Shown piece after piece: positions 36,080-46,094 of a stretch of 64,000 nucleotides of DNA (positions within the stretch are counted from its first letter, which is position 1; every line of letters starts with the position of its first letter). Position numbers and translations under genes: made by a program. Below the pieces are notes generated by a model that was given only the letters and a program-made list of their open reading frames with translations, had not been told where the DNA came from and ran no database searches. The DNA is from FEB-25 sp963822175 (GTDB lineage: Bacteria; Chloroflexota; Anaerolineae; Anaerolineales; UBA4823): NCBI GenBank assembly GCA_963822175.1, contig CAWGGJ010000013.1, positions 1-64,000 of the forward strand, written 5' to 3'.

Positions 36080-37201
36080 TTACCCTCCCAGGTTCCCACC
36101 GACCAAATGTCCAATCCCGAAGGTGACCATGGCTGCAATCAGGCCAAACAAAACCTGGCGAGTGCCTGAATAAAGCACATTCCGGCCGGTGAACAGGGTA
36201 ATACCGGCACCAATGATGAACAGCCCTACGGCGCTGAAGATCATGCTGACGATCACTGCAGTAGTACCACTCAGGAAGATGTATGGAAGTACCGGGATAA
36301 TTGCCCCAATGGAAAACAGGAAGAAAGAAGTCAATGCAGCTTCCCAGGCTGAGCCACCCAGCTCAGACGGGTCGACGTTGAGCTCTTCACGTGACAAGGT
36401 TTCAAGGGCAGAATTCGGATCACTGATGATGTGCTGGGCCATCCGCTGTGCTTCGTCCTTTGGCAAGCCGCGCGCTTCGTATATTAATGCCAGCTCTTCA
36501 GCTTCTTCCTGCGGGGCGGCTGCCAATTCGGCCTTCTCAATCCCGATCTGGTGCTTGTAGAGCTCGCGTGAGCTCTGTACAGATAACCATTCGCCCAATG
36601 CCATTGAGATCGCTCCAGCCAATAGTCCCGCAAAACCGGTGACCAGGATGGCCGAGTTTGCAAGCGCTGCTCCCGCCACACCCATCACCAAGCTCAGATT
36701 GGACACCAAACCATCATTTGCCCCCAATACAGCCGCACGCAAGGCATTGCCTCCACCAGCACGATGCCTTCCCTCCAGCTGGGCTAACGCTCCACCTTCC
36801 ATGCCACCCTTCATTGTCATTGCCACATGGCTCAGGAGGCGGTTGTGAGAGGCTTCGTCAGCACCCATCTCCGCACTACCTGGCGTTCGAGCATATTTAC
36901 GGGTATCTTTACGTTCATTGCCGATCACAGTGGGCAAAACTGCTGCCACACCCAGGTGCCTGGCTGCCCAGGCCAGTGTGCGGCTACGCCAATTGGGTGA
37001 ATAGCGTGGAATCGTCACCCCGTCGGCTGTGAGGCGTTCCACCCATGTAGCTGCATGCTTACGCTCGACATCCGCCATGCGCCGGTAGACTTCCGCCAAC
37101 CGGGCATCTTTCTCTGCATGTGAAAGAGCATCATATAGATAAGCGCCATTGAGCTCGTCATTCAGGCTGTTAAGCGCAGTCGCTTGCATTGTTGCATCCA
37201 T
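36080..37201 (-). CDS. Ferritin-like domain fused to VIT1/CCC1-type transporter
   Basis: I start at ATG 37201, four bases after GGAGGG; a reading from 37228 is less supported. The first part (residues about 1-120) is a rubrerythrin/ferritin-like helical domain with ELNGAYLYDALSHAEKD and EVYRRMADVERKHAATW (ExxH). The second part has five membrane segments of the VIT1 type (LGANDGLVSNLSLVMGVAGA; MALGEWLSVQSSREL). Such fusions are thought to take up or export Fe2+ or Mn2+ with the soluble domain handling the metal. Confidence 0.9.
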   Translation of the reverse strand: MDATMQATALNSLNDELNGAYLYDALSHAEKDARLAEVYRRMADVERKHAATWVERLTADGVTIPRYSPNWRSRTLAWAARHLGVAAVLPTVIGNERKDTRKYARTPGSAEMGADEASHNRLLSHVAMTMKGGMEGGALAQLEGRHRAGGGNALRAAVLGANDGLVSNLSLVMGVAGAALANSAILVTGFAGLLAGAISMALGEWLSVQSSRELYKHQIGIEKAELAAAPQEEAEELALIYEARGLPKDEAQRMAQHIISDPNSALETLSREELNVDPSELGGSAWEAALTSFFLFSIGAIIPVLPYIFLSGTTAVIVSMIFSAVGLFIIGAGITLFTGRNVLYSGTRQVLFGLIAAMVTFGIGHLVGGNLGG

Positions 37202-37378
37202 ATATCCCTCCACATTTTCTAGTATCATTCACGATCTACGTAATCTTACCACTTTGTAATCTGAGATGATCATACCTGGAAGGGGGAAGGACTGTACCCA
37301 GGGCAAATAGTATATAATTCAAAGCATGTGGTTTGAAGTCCTGGATATTGTGTCTCCTTGCGTGAGGATCAAGCATTG

Positions 37379-38872
37379 ATGACTGCCCCAACCCCAACAA
37401 AACGGAGCAGTTTTTTTACGAATGTGCTTAAGTTAGTCAGTGGCACTACGCTCGCACAGCTCATTACCATCCTCACTGCACCGATCATTTCCAGGCTTTT
37501 TTCTCCCGAGTTTTTTGGTATTCTCAATGTTTTTACCTCTCTCATAGCGATCATATCTATCATCATCTGCCTGCGTTATGAGTATGCGATCATGTTGCCA
37601 GAGGATGATGTGGATGCTGCCAACCTGTTCGTCCTTTGCCTGCTGATTGCATTCGGCATCAGTGCAATAACAGGTGTGCTGTTGATTTTTATCGGCCCGT
37701 ACCTGGTCAGCCTGCTAAAGGCTCCCGACCTATCAACGTTTTTATGGTTGATACCGATAGGATTGCTCATCCATGGTTTCTTTGCAGCCCTGAACTATTG
37801 GAATTCGCGCACAAAGCATTTTGGTCGCCTTTCCATCGCCAGGGTATCGGCATCCATTACCACCAGTGCCGTACCCATCCTGCTGGCTTCCACTGGTCGC
37901 GCAAGCGCGGCAAGTCTGATTTTTTCATACCTGGCAGGAACTTTTGTTTTTGCTGGCGTGCTTGGAGTCCAGGTGCTTAAAGAGTACGGGGCGAAATTCA
38001 TTGGATTTGTCCAGGGGTCGCGCATGCTTGCCAACCTTAAGCGATACAAAAAATTTCCCCTGGTTGATTCATGGAGTGCCTTTATCAATAACCTCTCCTG
38101 GCAGCTTCCATCACTGATGCTGCTTTATTATTTCTCCGAGACTGTAGTTGGGTATTATTCATTATCAAGCCGGATGATCCTCCTTCCCATGACACTGATC
38201 GGGACTTCCATTGCCCAGGTTTTTTACCAACACACGGCTGAGTTACGCACCAACCCGGAAAGCCTGTCCAGATCTGTTGAGCTTGTTTTCCGGCGCTTGG
38301 CTGCTTTTGGTCTATTTCCGGCTGTAGTTTTAGGTGTTGCCGGCCCTGAGCTCTTCTCCATTGTCTTCGGGGCAAATTGGTTGGAGGCTGGTCGCTTTGC
38401 ACAAATTCTAAGCCCATGGATGTTCGTTTTATTTATTTCATCTCCACTTACATCCCTGTTTGCCACCTTCGAGAGACAGGAATCAGCGTTTATGGTTAAT
38501 TTCATCATTTTAAGCTCCCGGATTGCTGCGCTGGTCTTTGGTGGTTTGACCAAAAATATATACGTCACCCTGGTCATTTGGAGTGTCAGTGGTGTGGTTG
38601 TTTATGGAGGGTTGGCTCTCTGGCTGCTCAAGCTCAGTCATGTGCCATGGGGGTCAGCTTTTCGTGCCATTTTCCAATATACCTTATATGCCATCCTACC
38701 TGCCCTGTTCCTGGTGGTGTTTACCCGCACTATCAGCCAATTTGCAATCCTATTTCTGATACTAACTGCATCTGTATCGCTGATATATTATGCCATTGTC
38801 ATTACCAGGGATCATGACATGCGTGATTACCTGCTTGCTCAATTGCCTTCCAGGCAAATCCATTCGGGATGA
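37379..38872 (+). CDS. Oligosaccharide flippase (Wzx/MATE-like)
   Basis: The 497-aa protein from ATG 37379 has about 12 to 14 membrane segments and the LVSGTTLAQLITILTAPIIS start typical of lipopolysaccharide/exopolysaccharide flippases. GAGG lies 11 bases before the ATG. It is the first gene of a plus-strand cluster with a methyltransferase and three glycosyltransferases, so it likely flips a lipid-linked glycan across the membrane. Confidence 0.88.
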   Translation: MTAPTPTKRSSFFTNVLKLVSGTTLAQLITILTAPIISRLFSPEFFGILNVFTSLIAIISIIICLRYEYAIMLPEDDVDAANLFVLCLLIAFGISAITGVLLIFIGPYLVSLLKAPDLSTFLWLIPIGLLIHGFFAALNYWNSRTKHFGRLSIARVSASITTSAVPILLASTGRASAASLIFSYLAGTFVFAGVLGVQVLKEYGAKFIGFVQGSRMLANLKRYKKFPLVDSWSAFINNLSWQLPSLMLLYYFSETVVGYYSLSSRMILLPMTLIGTSIAQVFYQHTAELRTNPESLSRSVELVFRRLAAFGLFPAVVLGVAGPELFSIVFGANWLEAGRFAQILSPWMFVLFISSPLTSLFATFERQESAFMVNFIILSSRIAALVFGGLTKNIYVTLVIWSVSGVVVYGGLALWLLKLSHVPWGSAFRAIFQYTLYAILPALFLVVFTRTISQFAILFLILTASVSLIYYAIVITRDHDMRDYLLAQLPSRQIHSG

Positions 38873-38875
38873 CTG

Positions 38876-39667
38876 ATGTCTCACGAAGACCATCCATCTT
38901 ACTTCGATAACCCTGAGGTGTGGAGCTCTGAAATTTGGCAGAAGCACGAAGCTGACTGTATGCGGGCAAAGCTGGCAGGAGAATGGTTGCCAGCTGAGGT
39001 CAAGTCCATTTTGGATGTTGGGTGCGGTAACGGGGTATTCACCAACATGATGGAACAGAATTGGTTTAAAGTTGGGTTGGACCAGAGCAGAGTTGCCTTA
39101 GTCAACGTTACTGCGCCACGGATGCAAGGTAGCGCGGCAGAGCTGCCATTTGTCGACAACACATTCGATGCCTCCCTCAGCATGGAGATGCTGGAGCATT
39201 TGCCGGTTTCTATCTATCAAACCTGCCTGAGTGAACTGGTGCGAGTAGCAAGCAGGTATGTATTAATCACTGTTCCGTATTGTGAAAAATTAAGTTATAA
39301 CCAGGTGGTTTGCCCGGTTTGCCGGTGTTCTTTTCACCCATACCACCATCTCCGGCAATATCAGCGGGAAAATTTTGAGACAATCTTTGGTTCACATGCC
39401 CGGTTGATGCGGCTGGAAGCAGTGATCCCAACCCAGCAAAGGGTCTTTCCGGCATTCTGGAATTTGGTCAGGATCTTTATGCATCGCCAGGGGAGGAATT
39501 TCCCGGCGAACGCTTTATGCCCACAATGCGGGTACAAATTAATAAAAGGCAACATTCCTGATGAACATGCGGTCAAGCCCAGTCACGTCAGGCAGACGTT
39601 TAGTCGATTTTGGCCTTTACAATCAACATTTACCTGGTGGATGGCTTTATATTCAAAGGTAATTTAA
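38876..39667 (+). CDS. SAM-dependent methyltransferase
   Basis: The 263-aa product has motif I ILDVGCGNGVF near residue 46 and the following SMEMLEHLP segment of class I methyltransferases. It also has a cysteine-containing insert (VCPVCRCSFHPYHH and CPQCGYKL), perhaps a zinc site. It starts 3 bases after the flippase stop. The target is probably a glycan or lipid precursor. Confidence 0.82.
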   Translation: MSHEDHPSYFDNPEVWSSEIWQKHEADCMRAKLAGEWLPAEVKSILDVGCGNGVFTNMMEQNWFKVGLDQSRVALVNVTAPRMQGSAAELPFVDNTFDASLSMEMLEHLPVSIYQTCLSELVRVASRYVLITVPYCEKLSYNQVVCPVCRCSFHPYHHLRQYQRENFETIFGSHARLMRLEAVIPTQQRVFPAFWNLVRIFMHRQGRNFPANALCPQCGYKLIKGNIPDEHAVKPSHVRQTFSRFWPLQSTFTWWMALYSKVI

Positions 39668-39680
39668 GGTTTATACAGGC

Positions 39681-40919
39681 ATGCCAACCGTCCTCGCCAT
39701 TGCATATTTCTTTCCACCCATGGGGGGTGCTGGCGTACAACGAACGCTCAAATTCATCAAGTATCTGCCTGAGTTCAACTGGCGGGTGCATGTCCTGACC
39801 GTCCGTGTGGGTGGGAGTCTTCAGGATCCAAGCCTGGCGTTCGAATTATCTGACGATCTGCCCATTACCCGTACGACCAGTATGCAACTGCCGCAACATC
39901 TCCCCTGGCGGTTAAAAAAATTCATCAATCGTTGGTTTCTGATCGTTGATGAACAGATAGGCTGGCTGCCCTTTGCGACAACTGCCGGGAAAAAACTGAT
40001 CAAAGAAAATGCGATCCAGGCGATATATTCAACCTCTGCACCCTATACTGCCCATCTGGTTGCACGCCAGTTGCACAGACAATTCAAATTGCCCTGGGTG
40101 GCAGATTTTAGGGATCCCTGGTTGGAAAATCAGCTCATTAAATTCCCAACCGCTATTCACCGTAATATAAATGAAGGTTTGGAAAAGAGTGTCTTCAACG
40201 AAGCTGACCGGGTGATATTGAACACAAACACCTCCTGTGATCGCTATCGGAGAAAATATCACTCCCTTCCGGCCAATAGGATGATAAGCATTCCCAATGG
40301 TTACGATGAAGCTGATCTGCCAATAATAAGCCAGCCTATAAGGGCGGATTCCATCTTTACTGTTGTCCATATCGGCTCGCTTTACCAAAAAACACGTTCA
40401 AGTGAATTCTTCCTTGAGGCACTTGGCAAGGCTATTCAGGATAATAAAATCCCTGCTGATAAGATAAGAATCCGTTTCATCGGCAATATTGACAAAGAAA
40501 CACGAGGTTTGGTCAGGCAGTTCAATCTAGATGACAATATTGAAATCCTGGGTTATTTACCACATCGTCAAGCATTGGAAGAAATGTATACTGCTGACCT
40601 GCTGCTATTAATCCCGTCCTATGGAAGCGGGTCCGAGCTTTTTGTACCTGCGAAGCTATATGAATACCTGCCGAGCAGGAAACCCATCCTGTGCCTGGCA
40701 GAACCAGGTGCATGTGCAGACCTGATCCTCAGAGCCGGTTCTGGTTATATTGTCTCTCCCACGGATCCCTTGAAAATTGCGGAAAAGCTGGTTGAAATGT
40801 ACCGGCGATGGGCAAGAGGGGAGCTTGTCATCGATCCGAATATGGATTTGATCTCAACATTTGAGCGTCGCAAGTTAACCAGCCAGCTGGCCAACCTGCT
40901 CACAGAGGTTTGTGCATGA
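39681..40919 (+). CDS. Glycosyltransferase, GT4-like
   Basis: The 412-aa product has the GT-B start PPMGGAGVQRTLKFIKYLPE near residue 10 and a family 4 C-terminal domain (VVHIGSLYQKTRS, ILGYLPHRQALEEMYTAD, VPAKLYEYLPSRKPIL). It transfers a sugar from a nucleotide donor to a lipid-linked or protein acceptor. It is part of the 37.4-43.3 kb cluster. Confidence 0.88.
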   Translation: MPTVLAIAYFFPPMGGAGVQRTLKFIKYLPEFNWRVHVLTVRVGGSLQDPSLAFELSDDLPITRTTSMQLPQHLPWRLKKFINRWFLIVDEQIGWLPFATTAGKKLIKENAIQAIYSTSAPYTAHLVARQLHRQFKLPWVADFRDPWLENQLIKFPTAIHRNINEGLEKSVFNEADRVILNTNTSCDRYRRKYHSLPANRMISIPNGYDEADLPIISQPIRADSIFTVVHIGSLYQKTRSSEFFLEALGKAIQDNKIPADKIRIRFIGNIDKETRGLVRQFNLDDNIEILGYLPHRQALEEMYTADLLLLIPSYGSGSELFVPAKLYEYLPSRKPILCLAEPGACADLILRAGSGYIVSPTDPLKIAEKLVEMYRRWARGELVIDPNMDLISTFERRKLTSQLANLLTEVCA

Positions 40920-42091
40920 TCGATCCTATTAATGAAAATGCGCAAGGCTCTTCCGCCCACAAGAAGTTGCGGTTGTGCTATATCTCCAATCCGAATATGA
41001 TTCACACCCGGCGCTGGGTGACCTGGTTTGCCAGGCGTGGGCATGACGTTTGCCTGCTGGCTGATGTTCCTCTCAAGGAGGATTGGTCGGAAGTGCCGGT
41101 TATTGACCTGTCAAAATTCTTTTATGCTCGCTACCTCCGCTTCCCAATCTGGACTATGTGGCTGAAGCGCTATTTACGCCAATGGGGACCAGATATCTTA
41201 CATGCCCACCGGATCAATTCGGCTGGATGGTTGGCGGCTGCCAGCGGCTTCCACCCTTATGTGATCACACCCTGGGGAACGGATATATTTGTTCAACCTC
41301 AACAATCTTGGATGGCGCGGCTCCTCGCCCGGTATACCTTGAGTCATGCCGACCTGGTTACCTGTCTCTCACATGCCATGGAAGTACAAGTGGCACAGCT
41401 CGGTGCACTAGCCAGCGCTTTGCATATCGTCCAGTTTGGTGTCGAAATGGATATTTTCAAGCCGGGATCAGCCACTGCGTCAACAAGCATGGATCTACGC
41501 TCACGTTTCTCTTTGCCTGATAATGCCCGCATTGTACTAAGCCCGCGGGCGGTCACACCGATCTACAATTTGGATATCATCTTGCAATCCATCCCGCTTG
41601 TGCGGGAGCATTGTCCAGATGCCATCTTTATCTTCCTGAATTACAATACCGATCCGGACTATAAAAAGAAACTAGATGCGATGTCCATCAAGTTGGGCGT
41701 GGATGAATTTATTCGCTGGATGCCACCTGTGCGCAGCCGCGAAGCAATGGCTGAACTTTATCATCTGAGTGAGGTGGTAATTTCAGTGCCCAGTAGCGAC
41801 GGTACCCCGGTCTCGGTGACAGAAGCCATGGCCTGTGCAAAGCCGGTCGTGGTTACGGATTTGCCCCCATTGCGCGAGTTCATCACCAGTGGTGAAAATG
41901 GTTTGCTAGTGCCTGTAGGCCAGGTGACTGCGTTGGCAGAAGCGATCATCCAGCTGCTGGCGCAACCCCAAAAAGCCATTGAATATGGTCAAAAGGCGCA
42001 CCTGGTGGTGGCAGAGAGAGCTAACTTTCAGCTGGAAATGCAGCGCATGGAATCCTTATACTATGACCTGGCCGCTCGTCGCAGGACATGA
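40916..42091 (+). CDS. Glycosyltransferase, GT4-like
   Basis: The ATG at 40916 overlaps the preceding TGA (ATGA). The 391-aa product is GT-B with HTRRWVTWFARRGHDVCLLA at the start and a C-terminal SVPSSDGTPVSVTEAMACAK donor-binding motif. It is the second of three adjacent glycosyltransferases. Confidence 0.88.
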   Translation: MIDPINENAQGSSAHKKLRLCYISNPNMIHTRRWVTWFARRGHDVCLLADVPLKEDWSEVPVIDLSKFFYARYLRFPIWTMWLKRYLRQWGPDILHAHRINSAGWLAAASGFHPYVITPWGTDIFVQPQQSWMARLLARYTLSHADLVTCLSHAMEVQVAQLGALASALHIVQFGVEMDIFKPGSATASTSMDLRSRFSLPDNARIVLSPRAVTPIYNLDIILQSIPLVREHCPDAIFIFLNYNTDPDYKKKLDAMSIKLGVDEFIRWMPPVRSREAMAELYHLSEVVISVPSSDGTPVSVTEAMACAKPVVVTDLPPLREFITSGENGLLVPVGQVTALAEAIIQLLAQPQKAIEYGQKAHLVVAERANFQLEMQRMESLYYDLAARRRT

Positions 42092-43254
42092 TTAATATGC
42101 CACACATCGTCATGCTACTTTCAAATGCCTTCCGACCGGACCCACGGGTACTCAAGGAGGCCGACAGCCTGGCTGAGGCGGGGTATACTGTTACGATTAT
42201 TTGTTGGGATCGAGCCCTTGAATTTCCGATCGATGAGAAGCTGCCAAATGGTGTGCGTATTCTACGGATTCATAGCGTACGCAGTGTATATGGCGCCGGA
42301 CCGAAGCAGATTATTTATACCCCGCGTTTTTGGTCGGCTGCCATTCGGAAAGCGCTCCCATTGAAGCCTGACCTGGTGCATTGCAATGACCTGGATACGC
42401 TTTATGCCGGAGTGAGGATAAAAAAGCACCTGGGATGTAAATTGCTTTTTGACGCCCATGAGGATTATCCCAGCCTGATGTCACTTTACCTGCCCAGGAT
42501 CTTTGTGAATTTGCTGAATAGTTTCCAACGCCGGTTGTTGCGGCATGTAGATGCAGCCGTGGCAGCCAGCTCGGTCTTTGCCGATAAGCTTACAGCAACC
42601 GGCTTTTCTCCGGTTACATATATCCCCAATGTGCCAGAACTGGCTCCTTTTGAGGCGGTTACCCAAGATGAGGTAGTCCATGCCCGCCAGGAACTTGGCT
42701 TGGCTCCAGGGGAGTATGTGGTCAGTTATATCGGTGGCTTTACCCGCAACCGTCTCCTCCTGCCATTGATCGAGGCTATGCGCGAACTGCCCAACGTTAA
42801 GTTATTGCTCTGGGGTGATGGGCATCAACGCAGCCTTGTAGAAGAAGCCATACAGGGATTATCAAATGTCCGCTACCTCGGTTGGTTGCCAGCAGACAAG
42901 GTGCCACTCTACACCCGCCTCAGTGATGTGATCTATTACTGCCTGAAACCTGATTACCCGGGAGCGATCTATAATGCACCCAATACACTCTCCAACGCCA
43001 TGGCAGCTGGTCGGCCTGTTATCGCTAATCATATTGGCGACTTGGGACGGATCATAAAAAAATCAAACTGCGGTTTACTACTGGATGAGGTCACCCCTAC
43101 CTCGCTGCGGGAGGCCATTCTCAGGCTTGGCGATCCTGAGTTGCGACGAACATTAGGCGAGGCTGGTCACAAGGCAGCGCAGGCAGAATTCAACTGGCTG
43201 ACAGTGGAGCAACGCTTACTGGACTGCTATCGCTCTGTGCTGGATCAGCCGTAA
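42088..43254 (+). CDS. Glycosyltransferase, GT4-like
   Basis: The 388-aa product overlaps the preceding gene by four bases. Its GT-B features are FRPDPRVLKEADSLAEAGY at the start, DLVHCNDLDTLYAG and KLLFDAHEDYP in the middle, and IYNAPNTLSNAMAAGRPVI in the donor domain. This N-terminal pattern is typical of exopolysaccharide glycosyltransferases. Confidence 0.88.
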   Translation: MINMPHIVMLLSNAFRPDPRVLKEADSLAEAGYTVTIICWDRALEFPIDEKLPNGVRILRIHSVRSVYGAGPKQIIYTPRFWSAAIRKALPLKPDLVHCNDLDTLYAGVRIKKHLGCKLLFDAHEDYPSLMSLYLPRIFVNLLNSFQRRLLRHVDAAVAASSVFADKLTATGFSPVTYIPNVPELAPFEAVTQDEVVHARQELGLAPGEYVVSYIGGFTRNRLLLPLIEAMRELPNVKLLLWGDGHQRSLVEEAIQGLSNVRYLGWLPADKVPLYTRLSDVIYYCLKPDYPGAIYNAPNTLSNAMAAGRPVIANHIGDLGRIIKKSNCGLLLDEVTPTSLREAILRLGDPELRRTLGEAGHKAAQAEFNWLTVEQRLLDCYRSVLDQP

Positions 43255-43385
43255 TTCGAGGCATTCTGGTAGAGGGGGAGTATTTATGAAGCTTTTAATC
43301 CTTAGATTTTCTTTGGAAGCGGGAATTATCCCCTGGAATAATTATGGGAGTATACTTATAAACCGAATCTTGGAAAGCCGTAACC

Positions 43386-44354
43386 ATGGCAACCACAATT
43401 TCTCCAAACAACAAATCTGGTCAAGGGGATAGGATAAATTTACCTGCCAGGATCACCAGGGCGGGTAGTAAACAGACCTATTACACGTTCCTCCTCCTGG
43501 CAGACCGGGATCGCCGCCAGGTTGGTTTCCGCGCATATGCATACTACCGTTGGCTGGATGACCAGCTCGACTGTGAATCGGGAACAAAAGAGGGTAAGGC
43601 TGCATTATTGAATCGGCAGCAGGAATTATTGGAAACCTGTTACCAGAGAAAGCCACACGACGAGGTCAGCCCGGAAGAACAGATTCTGGTGGACCTGGTG
43701 AATGGCGACATGGAAAAGCAAAGCGGCTTGCAAATCTACCTGCGTAACATGATGGCGGTGATGGCATTTGACGTGGAGCGCTATGGAAGAGTGATAACTG
43801 GTGAAGAGCTTGCCAATTATTCAGATTTGCTCTCTTCAGCGGTGACGGAGCTATTGTTTTACTTGATTGGCCACCGAGATGCCCCGACAAGCCTTGAAAA
43901 CCGTTATCAGGCTGTGAAAGGGGCACACATTGTGCATATGTTGCGGGATATGATGGAGGATATTCCTGGCGGATACATCAATATACCTGGCAATACCATT
44001 CCAATGCAGCTGATATCACTTGAGCAACTACACAGCCAAGCCGTTCGCGAGTGGATTTTCGAGCGGGTGAAGCTTGCTCGTGATCACTTCCAGTCCGGCA
44101 GGCAGTACATTGCAAGGGTGAAGAACCTGCGCTGCCGCCTGGCAGGTTTTGCCTATCTTTCGCGCTTTGAGTATATGCTCAGCCTGATTGAAAGAGATGG
44201 ATATTGTCTCCGATTTGAATACCCCGAACGGAAAAGGCTCAAGGCTGGCTTGTGGATGGGCTGGAGGACATTCATCTCGGTGTTGGGTGTATCCTGGATA
44301 AAATTGGACCCAGGTACGCAAAGGACACTTACTGATCATTGCGGGGAACAATGA
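43386..44354 (+). CDS. Squalene/phytoene synthase family protein
   Basis: The 322-aa product fits the trans-isoprenoid head-to-head synthases. The first aspartate-rich motif is YYRWLDDQLD near residue 58 and the second is LRDMMEDIPGGYINIP near residue 185. It overlaps the CrtI-like gene by four bases. Together they point to a carotenoid backbone (C30 or C40), which I cannot distinguish. No cyclase or carotenoid dioxygenase is in the window. Confidence 0.82.
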   Translation: MATTISPNNKSGQGDRINLPARITRAGSKQTYYTFLLLADRDRRQVGFRAYAYYRWLDDQLDCESGTKEGKAALLNRQQELLETCYQRKPHDEVSPEEQILVDLVNGDMEKQSGLQIYLRNMMAVMAFDVERYGRVITGEELANYSDLLSSAVTELLFYLIGHRDAPTSLENRYQAVKGAHIVHMLRDMMEDIPGGYINIPGNTIPMQLISLEQLHSQAVREWIFERVKLARDHFQSGRQYIARVKNLRCRLAGFAYLSRFEYMLSLIERDGYCLRFEYPERKRLKAGLWMGWRTFISVLGVSWIKLDPGTQRTLTDHCGEQ

Positions 44355-45841
44355 CAGCGAAGTCAATTGCCATCATTGGCGCAGGCGTGGGTGGGATAAG
44401 TGCAGCCATCCACCTAGCAAATCACGGCCTGCATGTTACCGTATTTGAAAAAAATCCTAACCCGGGTGGGCGATGTGATTGGATCGAACGTGAAGGCCAC
44501 CACTTCGACACTGGTCCGACCTTGATGGTCATGCACCGCGCCTATGAATTTGAATTTGCATCCCTGGGCGGCAACATGAATGAATTACTCAACCTGCAGC
44601 AGGTTGACCCAACCTATCGACTGATATTTGATGATGGTAGCCAGCTGGCACTCACCGCAGACATGCAATCTATGCATGATCAGTTGGAAGCAATCGAACA
44701 GGGAGCTTACCAGGGCTTCTTGAATTATCACCAGGAAGGTCAACGGCATTACCAGGTGGGGATAGAAAAACTGGTGAACCGTGATTTCCGTCGCTTTACC
44801 GATTTTTTCAACCTGAGTAATATTCCACTTCTATACCAGGTAAAACCATTGGTGAAACACTATGCCAGTATGTCGAATTACTTCAAGTCGCAGCGATTAA
44901 AGGCTGCTTTCACCTTTCAGGATGTATATATGGGGTTGAGCCCCATTGAAGCACCAGCCACCTTTTCATTGATGCCTTACAGCGAGCTGGAGCACGGTGT
45001 GTGGTATCCGATGGGTGGAATGTATAGTGTTGTGGATGCGTTGATGAGCCTGGCGCGTGCAGCTGGAGTTGAATTTGCCTTCGACACCACCGTGGAGCAG
45101 ATCATCGTAGATGGCAACGATTCGAAGGGGTTGGTCCTGGAGCACGACGAGCTATTCAAGGCAGATGTGATCCTGGCGAATGCTGATCTGCCTTATGTTT
45201 ACCAAAGCCTACTGCCGAAAAACAGGTATGCAGACAAACTCCAACGCAAGCAGTATTCTTGTTCAGTGATCAGCTTCTTTTGGGGCGTGGATAAACCATA
45301 TGAAATGTTGGGTCCGCACACCCTTTTTCTGGCGGATGATTATCAGGCGAATTTTGATGCCATTATTCGTGATCTTGACCTTCCTGCCAATCCAAGTCTC
45401 TATATCCATGCTCCCACCAGGCTTGATCCATCCATGGCTCCTCCCGGTGAAGAAACCCTGATAGCGGTTGTTCCTGTGGGTCACCTGTCGGAAAATGGAG
45501 AACAGGACTGGGACAGGTTGACTGACCTGGCGCGGGGGCATGTATTTCGCCGGTTGCGAACCCTTGGGGTCAATGATCTTGAAGCGCATCTTAAATTCGA
45601 GACATCTTTCACTCCTCTTTCCTGGAAGAAACGCTATAACCTGGTAAAAGGCGCTACCCATGGCTTATCACACAACCTGACCCAGCTGGCGTATCTACGC
45701 CCATCCAACCGGCATCCAAAGTATCATCACCTGTACTTCGTCGGTGCCAGCACCCATCCTGGCACAGGTCTTCCAACAGTGATGATCTCAGGGCGCCTTG
45801 TGGCCAAACGGATCATGGATGAGCTGATCGGCCTGGGGTAA
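44351..45841 (+). CDS. Phytoene desaturase-like FAD oxidoreductase (CrtI family)
   Basis: I start at ATG 44351 behind GGGGAA. The 496-aa product has the FAD motif IIGAGVGGISAAIHLANHG at residues 6-24, the PGGRCDWIEREGHHFDTGPT signature and the C-terminal VGASTHPGTGLPTVMISGRL. These are hallmarks of CrtI-type desaturases and of the related CrtO/CrtN enzymes. It is coupled to the synthase gene. The product would be a coloured carotenoid. Confidence 0.87.
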   Translation: MTAKSIAIIGAGVGGISAAIHLANHGLHVTVFEKNPNPGGRCDWIEREGHHFDTGPTLMVMHRAYEFEFASLGGNMNELLNLQQVDPTYRLIFDDGSQLALTADMQSMHDQLEAIEQGAYQGFLNYHQEGQRHYQVGIEKLVNRDFRRFTDFFNLSNIPLLYQVKPLVKHYASMSNYFKSQRLKAAFTFQDVYMGLSPIEAPATFSLMPYSELEHGVWYPMGGMYSVVDALMSLARAAGVEFAFDTTVEQIIVDGNDSKGLVLEHDELFKADVILANADLPYVYQSLLPKNRYADKLQRKQYSCSVISFFWGVDKPYEMLGPHTLFLADDYQANFDAIIRDLDLPANPSLYIHAPTRLDPSMAPPGEETLIAVVPVGHLSENGEQDWDRLTDLARGHVFRRLRTLGVNDLEAHLKFETSFTPLSWKKRYNLVKGATHGLSHNLTQLAYLRPSNRHPKYHHLYFVGASTHPGTGLPTVMISGRLVAKRIMDELIGLG

Positions 45842-46094
45842 ACAACACGCAGTGATATCCAACAATTTCCAGTGGAACATCGGATAGAACCGTTTTTTGC
45901 TTCTTTCTCCGGATCGAACATCGATTTGTGATAATGAAGGTGACAAAATGCGGCACGAGTATCACCCTGGATCATCTGGATCACGTTGTTTTGTCCTCGA
46001 TTGGTCTGTTGTGACCAGCTGTACGAAACACTCAAACCAGATAAAATCGATGCCAGGGAAAAGATATATTAATAAACCATTAATCTATTTTCTC
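45842..46094. other. Intergenic region before the heliorhodopsin promoter
   Basis: About 250 bases without a convincing gene. Short open frames have no ribosome site or family resemblance. I see no strong terminator, so read-through from the CrtI-like gene is possible. Confidence 0.5.
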
